Source of the DNA: Parapristionchus giblindavisi
Lineage: Eukaryota; Nematoda; Chromadorea; Rhabditida; Diplogasteridae
Direction of reading: 5' to 3'
Assembly: GCA_943737045.1 (NCBI GenBank)
Contig: CALSFV010000217.1
Span: 496,001-560,000, forward strand
Length of the DNA: 64,000 nucleotides
Below are positions 36,536 to 50,000 of the stretch, one piece after another (the first letter of the stretch is position 1; the number at the start of each line of letters is the position of its first letter). The translations under genes and the position numbers were made by a program. The notes beneath the pieces were generated by a model. The model saw nothing but the letters and a program-made list of their open reading frames with translations, was not told where the DNA came from and did not search any database.

Positions 36536-39500
36536 TCAACAAAAGATTACAGCTTGACATGAACTGAAGTGTACATTATTCAGAATTTCTTGCTCTTTCT
36601 CGTGGTATATGACACGATAAGTTTCGCTAAAATATTGACGTGTCACGAATTCTTTAATGCCAAAAATGCATGGTTCAATGTTGTTAATTCGGCTGGAGCG
36701 GCCGTTGTTCAACATGGAACGTTGCAAATTATTCAGAATTTTTTGCTCTTTCGTTTGGTATATGACACGCTGGGTTTCGCTGAAAATTTTTCATGTCAGG
36801 AATTGTTTTGTTCTTATCAGAGTGATGGTTACTTTTGTACTTAGGGCATTGTAGAATCAACAAAAGATTACAGCTTGACATGAACTGAAGTGTACATTAT
36901 TCAGAATTTTTTGCTCTTTCTCGTGGTATATGACATGATAAGTTTCGCTAAAATATTGACGTGTCACGAATTCTTTAATGCCAAAAATGCATGGTTCAAT
37001 GTTGTTAATTCGGCTGGAGCGGCCGTTGTTCAACATGGAACGTTGCAAATTATTCAGAATTTTTTGCTCTTTCGTTTGGTATATGACACGCTGGGTTTCG
37101 CTGAAAATTTTTCATGTCAGGAATTGTTTTGTTCTTATCAGAGTGATGGTTACTTTTGTACTTAGGGCATTGTAGAATCAACAAAAGATTACAGCTTGAC
37201 ATGAACTGAAGTGTACATTATTCAGAATTTCTTGCTCTTTCTCGTGGTATATGACACGATAAGTTTCGCTAAAATATTGACGTGTCACGAATTCTTTAAT
37301 GCCAAAAATGCATGGTTCAATGTTGTTAATTCGGCTGGAGCGGCCGTTGTTCAACATGGAACGTTGCAAATTATTCAGAATTTTTTGTTCTTTCGTTTGG
37401 TATATGACACGCTGGGTTTCGCTGAAAATTTTTCATGTCAGGAATTGTTTTGTTCTTATCAGAGTGATGGTTACTTTTGTACTTAGGGCATTGTAGAATC
37501 AACAAAAGATTACAGCTTGACATGAACTGAAGTGTACATTATTCAGAATTTCTTGCTCTTTCTCGTGGTATATGACACGATAAGTTTCGCTAAAATATTG
37601 ACGTGTCACGAATTCTTTAATGCCAAAAATGCATGGTTCAATGTTGTTAATTCGGCTGGAGCGGCCGTTGTTCAACATGGAACGTTGCAAATTATTCAGA
37701 ATTTTTTGCTCTTTCGTTTGGTATATGACACGCTGGGTTTCGCTGAAAATTTTTCATGTTAGGAATTGTTTTGTTCTTATCAGAGTGATGGTTACTTTTG
37801 TACTTAGGGCATTGTAGAATCAACAAAAGATTACAGCTTGACATGAACTGAAGTGTACATTATTCAGAATTTTTTGCTCTTTCTCGTGGTATATGACACG
37901 ATAAGTTTCGCTAAAATATTGACGTGTCACGAATTCTTTAATGCCAAAAATGCATGGTTCAATGTTGTTAATTCGGCTGGAGCGGCCGTTGTTCAACATG
38001 GAACGTTGCAAATGACGTGTCACGAATTCTTTAATGCCAAAAATGCATGGTTCAATGTTGTTAATTCGGCTGGAGCGGCCGTTGTTCAACATGGAACGTT
38101 GCAAATTATTCAGAATTATTTGCTCTTTCGTTTGGTATATGACACGCTGGGTTTCGCTGAAAATTTTTCATGTCAGGAATTGTTTTGTTCTTATCAGAGT
38201 GATGGTTACTTTTGTACTTAGGGCATTGTAGAATCAACAAAAGATTACAGCTTGACATGAACTGAAGTGTACATTATTCAGAATTTCTTGCTCTTTCTCG
38301 TGGTATATGACACGATAAGTTTCGCTAAAATATTGACGTGTCACGAATTCTTTAATGCCAAAAATGCATGGTTCAATGTTGTTAATTCGGCTGGAGCGGC
38401 CGTTGTTCAACATGGAACGTTGCAAATTATTCAGAATTTTTTGCTCTTTCGTTTGGTATATGACACGCTGGGTTTCGCTGAAAATTTTTCATGTCAGGAA
38501 TTGTTTTGTTCTTATCAGAGTGATGGTTACTTTTGTACTTAGGGCATTGTAGAATCAACAAAAGATTACAGCTTGACATGAACTGAAGTGTACATTATTC
38601 AGAATTTTTTGCTCTTTCTCGTGGTATATGACATGATAAGTTTCGCTAAAATATTGACGTGTCACGAATTCTTTAATGCCAAAAATGCATGGTTCAATGT
38701 TGTTAATTCGGCTGGAGCGGCCGTTGTTCAACATGGAACGTTGCAAATTATTCAGAATTTTTTGCTCTTTCGTTTGGTATATGACACGCTGGGTTTCGCT
38801 GAAAATTTTTCATGTCAGGAATTGTTTTGTTCTTATCAGAGTGATGGTTACTTTTGTACTTAGGGCATTGTAGAATCAACAAAAGATTACAGCTTGACAT
38901 GAACTGAAGTGTACATTATTCAGAATTTCTTGCTCTTTCTCGTGGTATATGACACGATAAGTTTCGCTAAAATATTGACGTGTCACGAATTCTTTAATGC
39001 CAAAAATGCATGGTTCAATGTTGTTAATTCGGCTGGAGCGGCCGTTGTTCAACATGGAACGTTGCAAATTATTCAGAATTTTTTGTTCTTTCGTTTGGTA
39101 TATGACACGCTGGGTTTCGCTGAAAATTTTTCATGTCAGGAATTGTTTTGTTCTTATCAGAGTGATGGTTACTTTTGTACTTAGGGCATTGTAGAATCAA
39201 CAAAAGATTACAGCTTGACATGAACTGAAGTGTACATTATTCAGAATTTCTTGCTCTTTCTCGTGGTATATGACACGATAAGTTTCGCTAAAATATTGAC
39301 GTGTCACGAATTCTTTAATGCCAAAAATGCATGGTTCAATGTTGTTAATTCGGCTGGAGCGGCCGTTGTTCAACATGGAACGTTGCAAATTATTCAGAAT
39401 TTTTTGCTCTTTCGTTTGGTATATGACACGCTGGGTTTCGCTGAAAATTTTTCATGTTAGGAATTGTTTTGTTCTTATCAGAGTGATGGTTACTTTTGTA

Positions 39501-39710
39501 CTTAGGGCATTGTAGAATCAACAAAAGATTACAGCTTGACATGAACTGAAGTGTACATTATTCAGAATTTTTTGCTCTTTCTCGTGGTATATGACACGAT
39601 AAGTTTCGCTAAAATATTGACGTGTCACGAATTCTTTAATGCCAAAAATGCATGGTTCAATGTTGTTAATTCGGCTGGAGCGGCCGTTGTTCAACATGGA
39701 ACGTTGCAAA
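36315..39710 (+). repeat. 1698-bp tandem duplication with out-of-register junction
   Basis: Copy 1 is about 36315-38012 and copy 2 is 38013-39710. At the junction (about 38011-38013) an L unit running '...gttgcaaa' switches directly to 'tgacgtgtcacg', a point inside the B half. The unit starting at 37820 is therefore 93 bp too long, at 414 bp, with part of B present twice. Markers recur at offset 1698: 'gaattatttgc' (36415, 38113), 'gacatgataag' (about 36931, 38629), 'ttttttgttctttcg' (37383, 39081) and 'catgttagg' (about 37756, 39454). One visible difference is 'gtttggttc' in copy 1 (about 36485). Confidence 0.94.
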
Positions 39711-41794
39711 TTATTCAGAATTTTTTGCTCTTTCGTTTGGTATATGACACGCTGGGTTTCGCTGAAAATTTTTCATGTTAGGAATTGTTTTGTTCTTATC
39801 AGAGTGATGGTTACTTTTGTACTTAGGGCATTGTAGAATCAACAAAAGATTACAGCTTGACATGAACTGAAGTGTACATTATTCAGAATTTTTTGCTCTT
39901 TCGTTTGGTGAATGACACGCTGGGTTTCGCTGAAAATTTTTCATGTCAGGAATTGTTTTGTTCTTATCAGAGTGATGGTTACTTTTGTACTTAGGGCATT
40001 GTAGAATCAACAAAAGATTACAGCTTGACATGAACTGAAGTGTACATTATTCAGAATTTTTTGCTCTTTCTCGTGGTATATGACACGATAAGTTTCGCTA
40101 AAATATTGACGTGTCACGAATTCTTTAATGCCAAAAATGCATGGTTCAATGTTGTTAATTCGGCTGGAGCGGCCGTTGTTTAACATGGAACGTTGCAAAT
40201 TATTCAGAATTTTTTGCTCTTTCGTTTGGTATATGACACGCTGGGTTTCGCTGAAAATTTTTCATGTCAGGAATTGTTTTGTTCTTATCAGAGTGATGGT
40301 TACTTTTGTACTTAGGGCATTGTAGAATCAACAAAAGATTACAGCTTGACATGAACTGAAGTGTACATTATTCAGAATTTTTTGCTCTTTCGTTTGGTGT
40401 ATGACACGCTGGGTTTCGCTGAAAATTTTTTATGTCAGGAATTGTTTTGTTCTTATCAGAGTGATGGTTACTTTTGTACTTAGGGCATTGTAGAATCAAC
40501 AAAAGATTACAGCTTGACATGAACTGAAGTGTACATTATTCAGAATTTCTTGCTCTTTCTCGTGGTATATGACACGATAAGTTTCGCTAAAATATTGACG
40601 TGTCACGAATTCTTTAATGCCAAAAATGCATGGTTCAATGTTGTTAATTCGGCTGGAGCGGCCGTTGTTCAACATGGAACGTTGCAAATTATTCAGAATT
40701 TTTTGCTCTTTCGTTTGGTATATGACACGCTGGGTTTCGCTGAAAATTTTTCATGTTAGGAATTGTTTTGTTCTTATCAGAGTGATGGTTACTTTTGTAC
40801 TTAGGGCATTGTAGAATCAACAAAAGATTACAGCTTGACATGAACTGAAGTGTACATTATTCAGAATTTTTTGCTCTTTCTCGTGGTATATGACACGATA
40901 AGTTTCGCTAAAATATTGACGTGTCACGAATTCTTTAATGCCAAAAATGCATGGTTCAATGTTGTTAATTCGGCTGGAGCGGCCGTTGTTCAACATGGAA
41001 CGTTGCAAATTATTCAGAATTTTTTGCTCTTTCGTTTGGTATATGACACGCTGGGTTTCGCTGAAAATTTTTCATGTTAGGAATTGTTTTGTTCTTATCA
41101 GAGTGATGGTTACTTTTGTACTTAGGGCATTGTAGAATCAACAAAAGATTACAGCTTGACATGAACTGAAGTGTACATTATTCAGAATTTTTTGCTCTTT
41201 CGTTTGGTGAATGACACGCTGGGTTTCGCTGAAAATTTTTCATGTCAGGAATTGTTTTGTTCTTATCAGAGTGATGGTTACTTTTGTACTTAGGGCATTG
41301 TAGAATCAACAAAAGATTACAGCTTGACATGAACTGAAGTGTACATTATTCAGAATTTTTTGCTCTTTCTCGTGGTATATGACACGATAAGTTTCGCTAA
41401 AATATTGACGTGTCACGAATTCTTTAATGCCAAAAATGCATGGTTCAATGTTGTTAATTCGGCTGGAGCGGCCGTTGTTTAACATGGAACGTTGCAAATT
41501 ATTCAGAATTTTTTGCTCTTTCGTTTGGTATATGACACGCTGGGTTTCGCTGAAAATTTTTCATGTCAGGAATTGTTTTGTTCTTATCAGAGTGATGGTT
41601 ACTTTTGTACTTAGGGCATTGTAGAATCAACAAAAGATTACAGCTTGACATGAACTGAAGTGTACATTATTCAGAATTTTTTGCTCTTTCGTTTGGTGTA
41701 TGACACGCTGGGTTTCGCTGAAAATTTTTTATGTCAGGAATTGTTTTGTTCTTATCAGAGTGATGGTTACTTTTGTACTTAGGGCATTGTAGAA
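39197..41794 (+). repeat. 1299-bp HOR (L-L-S-L-S), two copies
   Basis: Copies are 39197-40495 and 40496-41794. Order: L ('gaatttcttgc', 'catgttagg'), L ('catgttagg'), S ('ggtgaatgacac'; 39911 and 41210), L ('gttgtttaacatgg'), S ('ttttttatgtcagg'). It overlaps the end of the 1698-bp duplication, so the two events are nested in time. Confidence 0.93.
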
Positions 41795-43765
41795 TCAACA
41801 AAAGATTACAGCTTGACATGAACTGAAGTGTACATTATTCAGAATTTTTTGCTCTTTCGTTTGGTGTATGACACGCTGGGTTTCGCTGAAAATTTTTCAT
41901 GTCAGGAATTGTTTTGTTCTTATCAGAGTGATGGTTACTTTTGTACTTAGGGCATTGTAGAATCAACAAAAGATTACAGCTTGACATGAACTGAAGTGTA
42001 CATTATTCAGAATTTTTTGCTCTTTCGTTTGGTGTATGACACGCTGGGTTTCGCTGAAAATTTTTTATGTCAGGAATTGTTTTGTTCTTATCAGAGTGAT
42101 GGTTACTTTTGTACTTAGGGCATTGTAGAATCAACAAAAGATTACAGCTTGACATGATCTGAAGTGTGCATTATTCAGAATTTTTTGCTCTTTCTCGTGG
42201 TATATGACTCGATAAGTTTCGCTAAAATATTGACGTGTCACGAATTCTTTAATGCCAAAAATGCATGGTTCAATGTTGTTAATTCGGCTGGAGCGGCCGT
42301 TGTTCAACATGGAACGTTGCAAATTATTCAGAATTTTTTGCTCTTTCGTTTGGTATATGACACGCTGGGTTTCGCTGAAAATTTTCCATGTCAGGAATTG
42401 TTTTGTTCTTATCAGAGTGATGGTTACTTTTGTACTTAGGGCATTGTAGAATCAACAAAAGATTACAGCTTGACATGAACTGAAGTGTACATTATTCAGA
42501 ATTTTTTGCTCTTTCGTTTGGTGTATGACACGCTGGGTTTCGCTGAAATATTGACGTGTCACGAATTCTTTAATGCCAAAAATGCATGGTTCAATGTTGT
42601 TAATTCGGCTGGAGCGGCCGTTGTTCAACATGGAACGTTGCAAATTATTCAGAATTTTTTGCTCTTTCGTTTGGTATATGACACGCTGGGTTTCGCTGAA
42701 AATTTTTCATGTCAGGAATTGTTTTGTTCTTATCAGAGTGATGGTTACTTTTGTACTTAGGGCATTGTAGAATCAACAAAAGATTACAGCTTGACATGAA
42801 CTGAAGTGTACATTATTCAGAATTTTTTGCTCTTTCGTTTGGTGTATGACACGCTGGGTTTCGCTGAAAATTTTTTATGTCAGGAATTGTTTTGTTCTTA
42901 TCAGAGTGATGGTTACTTTTGTACTTAGGGCATTGTAGAATCAACAAAAGATTACAGCTTGACATGATCTGAAGTGTGCATTATTCAGAATTTTTTGCTC
43001 TTTCTCGTGGTATATGACTCGATAAGTTTCGCTAAAATATTGACGTGTCACGAATTCTTTAATGCCAAAAATGCATGGTTCAATGTTGTTAATTCGGCTG
43101 GAGCGGCCGTTGTTCAACATGGAACGTTGCAAATTATTCAGAATTTTTTGCTCTTTCGTTTGGTATATGACACGCTGGGTTTCGCTGAAAATTTTTCATG
43201 TCAGGAATTGTTTTGTTCTTATCAGAGTGATGGTTACTTTTGTACTTAGGGCATTGTAGAATCAACAAAAGATTACAGCTTGACATGAACTGAAGTGTAC
43301 ATTATTCAGAATTTTTTGCTCTTTCGTTTGGTGTATGACACGCTGGGTTTCGCTGAAAATTTTTCATGCCAGGAATTGTTTTGTTCTTATCAGAGTGATG
43401 GTTACTTTTGTACTTAGGGCATTGTAGAATCAACAAAAGATTACAGCTTGACATGAACTGAAGTGTACATTATTCAGAATTTTTTGCTCTTTCGTTTGGT
43501 GTATGACACGCTGGGTTTCGCTGAAAATTTTTTATGTCAGGAATTGTTTTGTTCTTATCAGAGTGATGGTTACTTTTGTACTTAGGGCATTGTAGAATCA
43601 ACAAAAGATTACAGCTTGACATGAACTGAAGTGTACATTATTCAGAATTTTTTGCTCTTTCGTTTGGTGTATGACACGCTGGGTTTCGCTGAAAATTTTT
43701 CATGTCAGGAATTGTTTTGTTCTTATCAGAGTGATGGTTACTTTTGTACTTAGGGCATTGTAGAA
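41795..43765 (+). repeat. Mixed block with partial 810-bp duplication
   Basis: Units: S 41795, S 41963 ('ttttttatg'), L 42131 ('gtgcattatt', 'gactcgataag'), L 42452 (chimeric), S 42773 ('ttttttatg'), L 42941 ('gtgcattatt', 'gactcgataag'), S 43262, S 43430, S 43598. The S-L pair at 41963-42451 recurs at 42773-43261. Confidence 0.88.
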
Positions 43766-46700
43766 TCAACAAAAGATTACAGCTTGACATGATCTGAAGT
43801 GTGCATTATTCAGAATTTTTTGCTCTTTCTCGTGGTATATGACACGATAAGTTTCGCTAAAATATTGACGTGTCACGAATTCTTTAATGCCAAAAATGCA
43901 TGGTTCAATGTTGTTAATTCGGCTGGAGCGGCCGTTGTTCAACATGGAACGTTGCAAATTATTCAGAATTTTTTGCTCTTTCGTTTGGTATATGACACGC
44001 TGGGTTTCGCTGAAAATTTTTCATGTTAGGAATTGTTTTGTTCTTATCAGAGTGATGGTTACTTTTGTACTTAGAGCATTATAGAATCAACAAAAGATTA
44101 CAGCTTGACATGAACTGAAGTGTACATTATTCAGAATTTTTTGCTCTTTCTCGTGGTATATGACACGATAAGTTTCGCTAAAATATTGACGTGTCACGAA
44201 TTCTTTAATGCCAAAAATGCATGGTTCAATGTTGTTAATTCGGCTGGAGCGGCCGTTGTTCAACATGGAACGTTGCAAATTATTCAGAATTTTTTGCTCT
44301 TTCGTTTGGTATATGACACGCTGGGTTTCGCTGAAAATTTTCCATGTCAGGAATTGTTTTGTTCTTATCAGAGTGATGGTTACTTTTGTACTTAGAGCAT
44401 TGTAGAATCAACAAAAGATTACAGCTTGACATGAACTGAAGTGTACATTATTCAGAATTTTTTGCTCTTTCGTTTGGTGTATGACACGCTGGGTTTCGCT
44501 CAAAATTTTTTATGTCAGGAATTGTTTTGTTCTTATCAGAGTGATGGTTACTTTTGTACTTAGGGCATTGTAGAATCAACAAAAGATTACAGCTTGACAT
44601 GAACTGAAGTGTACATTATTCAGAATTTTTTGCTCTTTCGTTTGGTGTATGACACGCTGGGTTTCACTGAAAATTTTTTATGTCAGGAATTGTTTTTTTC
44701 TTATCAGAGTGATGGTTACTTTTGTACTTAGGGCATTGTAGAATCAACAAAAGATTACAGCTTGACATGAACTGAAGTGTACATTATTCAGAATTTTTTG
44801 CTCTTTCGTTTGGTGTATGACACGCTGGGTTTCGCTGAAAATTTTTCATGTCAGGAATTGTTTTGTTCTTATCAGAGTGATGGTTACTTTTGTACTTATG
44901 GCATTGTAGAATCAACAAAAGATTACAGCTTGACATGATCTGAAGTGTGCATTATTCAGAATTTTTTGCTCTTTCTCGTGGTATATGACACGATAAGTTT
45001 CGCTAAAATATTGACGTGTCACGAATTCTTTAATGCCAAAAATGCATGGTTCAATGTTGTTAATTCGGCTGGAGCGGCCGTTGTTCAACATGGAACGTTG
45101 CAAATTATTCAGAATTTTTTGCTCTTTCGTTTGGTATATGACACGCTGGGTTTCGCTGAAAATTTTTCATGTTAGGAATTGTTTTGTTCTTATCAGAGTG
45201 ATGGTTACTTTTGTACTTAGAGCATTATAGAATCAACAAAAGATTACAGCTTGACATGAACTGAAGTGTACATTATTCAGAATTTTTTGCTCTTTCTCGT
45301 GGTATATGACACGATAAGTTTCGCTAAAATATTGACGTGTCACGAATTCTTTAATGCCAAAAATGCATGGTTCAATGTTGTTAATTCGGCTGGAGCGGCC
45401 GTTGTTCAACATGGAACGTTGCAAATTATTCAGAATTTTTTGCTCTTTCGTTTGGTATATGACACGCTGGGTTTCGCTGAAAAATTTTCATGTTAGGAAT
45501 TGTTTTGTTCTTATCAGAGTGATGGTTACTTTTGTACTTAGAGCATTGTAGAATCAACAAAAGATTACAGCTTGACATGAACTGAAGTGTACATTATTCA
45601 GAATTTTTTGCTCTTTCGTTTGGTGTATGACACGCTGGGTTTCGCTGAAAATTTTTTATGTCAGGAATTGTTTTGTTCTTATCAGAGTGATGGTTACTTT
45701 TGTACTTAGGGCATTGTAGAATCAACAAAAGATTACAGCTTGACATGAACTGAAGTGTACATTATTCAGAATTTTTTGCTCTTTCGTTTGGTGTATGACA
45801 CGCTGGGTTTCGCTGAAAATTTTTTATGTCAGGAATTGTTTTTTTCTTATCAGAGTGATGGTTACTTTTGTACTTAGGGCATTGTAGAATCAACAAAAGA
45901 TTACAGCTTGACATGAACTGAAGTGTACATTATTCAGAATTTTTTGCTCTTTCGTTTGGTGTATGACACGCTGGGTTTCGCTGAAAATTTTTCATGTCAG
46001 GAATTGTTTTGTTCTTATCAGAGTGATGGTTACTTTTGTACTTATGGCATTGTAGAATCAACAAAAGATTACAGCTTGACATGATCTGAAGTGTGCATTA
46101 TTCAGAATTTTTTGCTCTTTCTCGTGGTATATGACACGATAAGTTTCGCTAAAATATTGACGTGTCACGAATTCTTTAATGCCAAAAATGCATGGTTCAA
46201 TGTTGTTAATTCGGCTGGAGCGGCCGTTGTTCAACATGGAACGTTGCAAATTATTCAGAATTTTTTGCTCTTTCGTTTGGTATATGACACGCTGGGTTTC
46301 GCTGAAAATTTTTCATGTTAGGAATTGTTTTGTTCTTATCAGAGTGATGGTTACTTTTGTACTTAGAGCATTATAGAATCAACAAAAGATTACAGCTTGA
46401 CATGAACTGAAGTGTACATTATTCAGAATTTTTTGCTCTTTCTCGTGGTATATGACACGATAAGTTTCGCTAAAATATTGACGTGTCACGAATTCTTTAA
46501 TGCCAAAAATGCATGGTTCAATGTTGTTAATTCGGCTGGAGCGGCCGTTGTTCAACATGGAACGTTGCAAATTATTCAGAATTTTTTGCTCTTTCGTTTG
46601 GTATATGACACGCTGGGTTTCGCTGAAAATTTTTCATGTCAGGAATTGTTTTGTTCTTATCAGAGTGATGGTTACTTTTGTACTTAGGGCATTGTAGAAT

Positions 46701-47035
46701 CAACAAAAGATTACAGCTTGACATGAACTGAAGTGTACATTATTCAGAATTTTTTGCTCTTTCGTTTGGTGTATGACACGCTGGGTTTCGCTGAAAATTT
46801 TTCATGTCAGGAATTGTTTTGTTCTTATCAGAGTGATGGTTACTTTTGTACTTAGGGCATTGTAGAATCAACAAAAGATTACAGCTTGACATGATCTGAA
46901 GTGTACATTATTCAGAATTTTTTGCTCTTTCGTTTGGTGTATGACACGCTGGGTTTCGCTGAAAATTTTTCATGTCAGGAATTGTTTTGTTCTTATCAGA
47001 GTGATGGTTACTTTTGTACTTAGGGCATTGTAGAA
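43766..47035 (+). repeat. 1146-bp HOR (L-L-S-S-S), two copies plus a shortened third
   Basis: Copies are 43766-44911 and 44912-46057, with a 978-bp copy (one S fewer) at 46058-47035. Markers at offset 1146: 'agcattatagaatc' (about 44086, 45232, 46378), 'ttgtttttttctt' (about 44690, 45836) and 'acttatggc' (about 44895, 46041). The third copy has lost the S units that carry the last two markers. Confidence 0.93.
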
Positions 47036-50000
47036 TCAACAAAAGATTACAGCTTGACATGAACTGAAGTGTACATTATTCAGAATTTTTTGCTCTTTCT
47101 CGTGGTATATGACACGATAAGTTTCGCTAAAATATTGACGTGTCACGAATTCTTTAATGCCAAAAATGCATGGTTCAATGTTGTTAATTCGGCTGGAGCG
47201 GCCGTTGTTCAACATGGAACGTTGCAAATTATTCAGAATTTTTTGCTCTTTCGTTTGGTATATGACACGCTGGGTTTCGCTGAAAATTTTTCATGTCAGG
47301 AATTGTTTTGTTCTTATCAGAGTGATGGTTACTTTTGTACTTAGGGCATTGTAGAATCAACAAAAGATTACAGCTTGACATGAACTGAAGTGTACATTAT
47401 TCAGAATTTTTTGCTCTTTCGTTTGGTGTCTGACACGCTGGGTTTCGCTGAAAATTTTTCATGTCAGGAATTGTTTTGTTCTTATCAGAGTGATGGTTAC
47501 TTTTGTACTTAGGGCATTGTAGAATCAACAAAAGATTACAGCTTGACATGAACTGAAGTGTACATTATTCAGAATTTTTTGCTCTTTCGTTTGGTGTATG
47601 ACACGCTGGGTTTCGCTGAAAATTTTTCATGTCAGGAATTGTTTTGTTCTTATCAGAGTGATGGTTACTTTTGTACTTAGGGCATTGTAGAATCAACAAA
47701 AGATTACAGCTTGACATGATCTGAAGTGTACATTATTCAGAATTTTTTGCTCTTTCGTTTGGTGTATGACACGCTGGGTTTCGCTGAAAATTTTTCATGT
47801 CAGGAATTGTTTTGTTCTTATCAGAGTGATGGTTACTTTTGTACTTAGGGCATTGTAGAATCAACAAAAGATTACAGCTTGACATGATCTGAAGTGTACA
47901 TTATTCAGAATTTTTTGCTCTTTCTCGTGGTATATGACACGATAAGTTTCGCTAAAATATTGACGTGTCACGAATTCTTTAATGCCAAAAATGCATGGTT
48001 CAATGTTGTTAATTCGGCTGGAGCGGCCGTTGTTCAACATGGAACGTTGCAAATTATTCAGAATTTTTTGCTCTTTCGTTTGGTATATGACACGCTGGGT
48101 TTCGCTGAAAATTTTTCATGTTAGGAATTGTTTTGTTCTTATCAGAGTGATGGTTACTTTTGTACTTAGAGCATTGTAGAATCAACAAAAGATTACAGCT
48201 TGACATGAACTGAAGTGTACATTATTCAGAATTTTTTGCTCTTTCGTTTGGTGTATGACACGCTGGGTTTCGCTGAAAATTTTTCATGTCAGGAATTGTT
48301 TTGTTCTTATCAGAGTGATGGTTACTTTTGTACTTAGGGCATTGTAGAATCAACAAAAGATTACAGCTTGACATGATCTGAAGTGTACATTATTCAGAAT
48401 TTTTTGCTCTTTCGTTTGGTGTATGACACGCTGGGTTTCGCTGAAAATTTTTCATGTCAGGAATTGTTTTGTTCTTATCAGAGTGATGGTTACTTTTGTA
48501 CTTAGGGCATTGTAGAATCAACAAAAGATTACAGCTTGACATGATCTGAAGTGTACATTATTCAGAATTTTTTGCTCTTTCTCGTGGTATATGACACGAT
48601 AAGTTTCGCTAAAATATTGACGTGTCACGAATTCTTTAATGCCAAAAATGCATGGTTCAATGTTGTTAATTCGGCTGGAGCGGCCGTTGTTCAACATGGA
48701 ACGTTGCAAATTATTCAGAATTTTTTGCTCTTTCGTTTGGTATATGACACGCTGGGTTTCGCTGAAAATTTTTCATGTCAGGAATTGTTTTGTTCTTATC
48801 AGAGTGATGGTTACTTTTGTACTTAGGGCATTGTAGAATCAACAAAAGATTACAGCTTGACATGAACTGAAGTGTACATTATTCAGAATTTTTTGCTCTT
48901 TCGTTTGGTGTCTGACACGCTGGGTTTCGCTGAAAATTTTTCATGTCAGGAATTGTTTTGTTCTTATCAGAGTGATGGTTACTTTTGTACTTAGGGCATT
49001 GTAGAATCAACAAAAGATTACAGCTTGACATGAACTGAAGTGTACATTATTCAGAATTTTTTGCTCTTTCGTTTGGTGTATGACACGCTGGGTTTCGCTG
49101 AAAATTTTTCATGTCAGGAATTGTTTTGTTCTTATCAGAGTGATGGTTACTTTTGTACTTAGGGCATTGTAGAATCAACAAAAGATTACAGCTTGACATG
49201 ATCTGAAGTGTACATTATTCAGAATTTTTTGCTCTTTCGTTTGGTGTATGACACGCTGGGTTTCGCTGAAAATTTTTCATGTCAGGAATTGTTTTGTTCT
49301 TATCAGAGTGATGGTTACTTTTGTACTTAGGGCATTGTAGAATCAACAAAAGATTACAGCTTGACATGATCTGAAGTGTACATTATTCAGAATTTTTTGC
49401 TCTTTCTCGTGGTATATGACACGATAAGTTTCGCTAAAATATTGACGTGTCACGAATTCTTTAATGCCAAAAATGCATGGTTCAATGTTGTTAATTCGGC
49501 TGGAGCGGCCGTTGTTCAACATGGAACGTTGCAAATTATTCAGAATTTTTTGCTCTTTCGTTTGGTATATGACACGCTGGGTTTCGCTGAAAATTTTTCA
49601 TGTTAGGAATTGTTTTGTTCTTATCAGAGTGATGGTTACTTTTGTACTTAGAGCATTGTAGAATCAACAAAAGATTACAGCTTGACATGAACTGAAGTGT
49701 ACATTATTCAGAATTTTTTGCTCTTTCGTTTGGTGTATGACACGCTGGGTTTCGCTGAAAATTTTTCATGTCAGGAATTGTTTTGTTCTTATCAGAGTGA
49801 TGGTTACTTTTGTACTTAGGGCATTGTAGAATCAACAAAAGATTACAGCTTGACATGATCTGAAGTGTACATTATTCAGAATTTTTTGCTCTTTCGTTTG
49901 GTGTATGACACGCTGGGTTTCGCTGAAAATTTTTCATGTCAGGAATTGTTTTGTTCTTATCAGAGTGATGGTTACTTTTGTACTTAGGGCATTGTAGAAT

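Noticed and set aside
37820..38233. The 414-bp unit as a third regular unit class
   Set aside because: It occurs once and is fully explained as the junction of the 1698-bp duplication.
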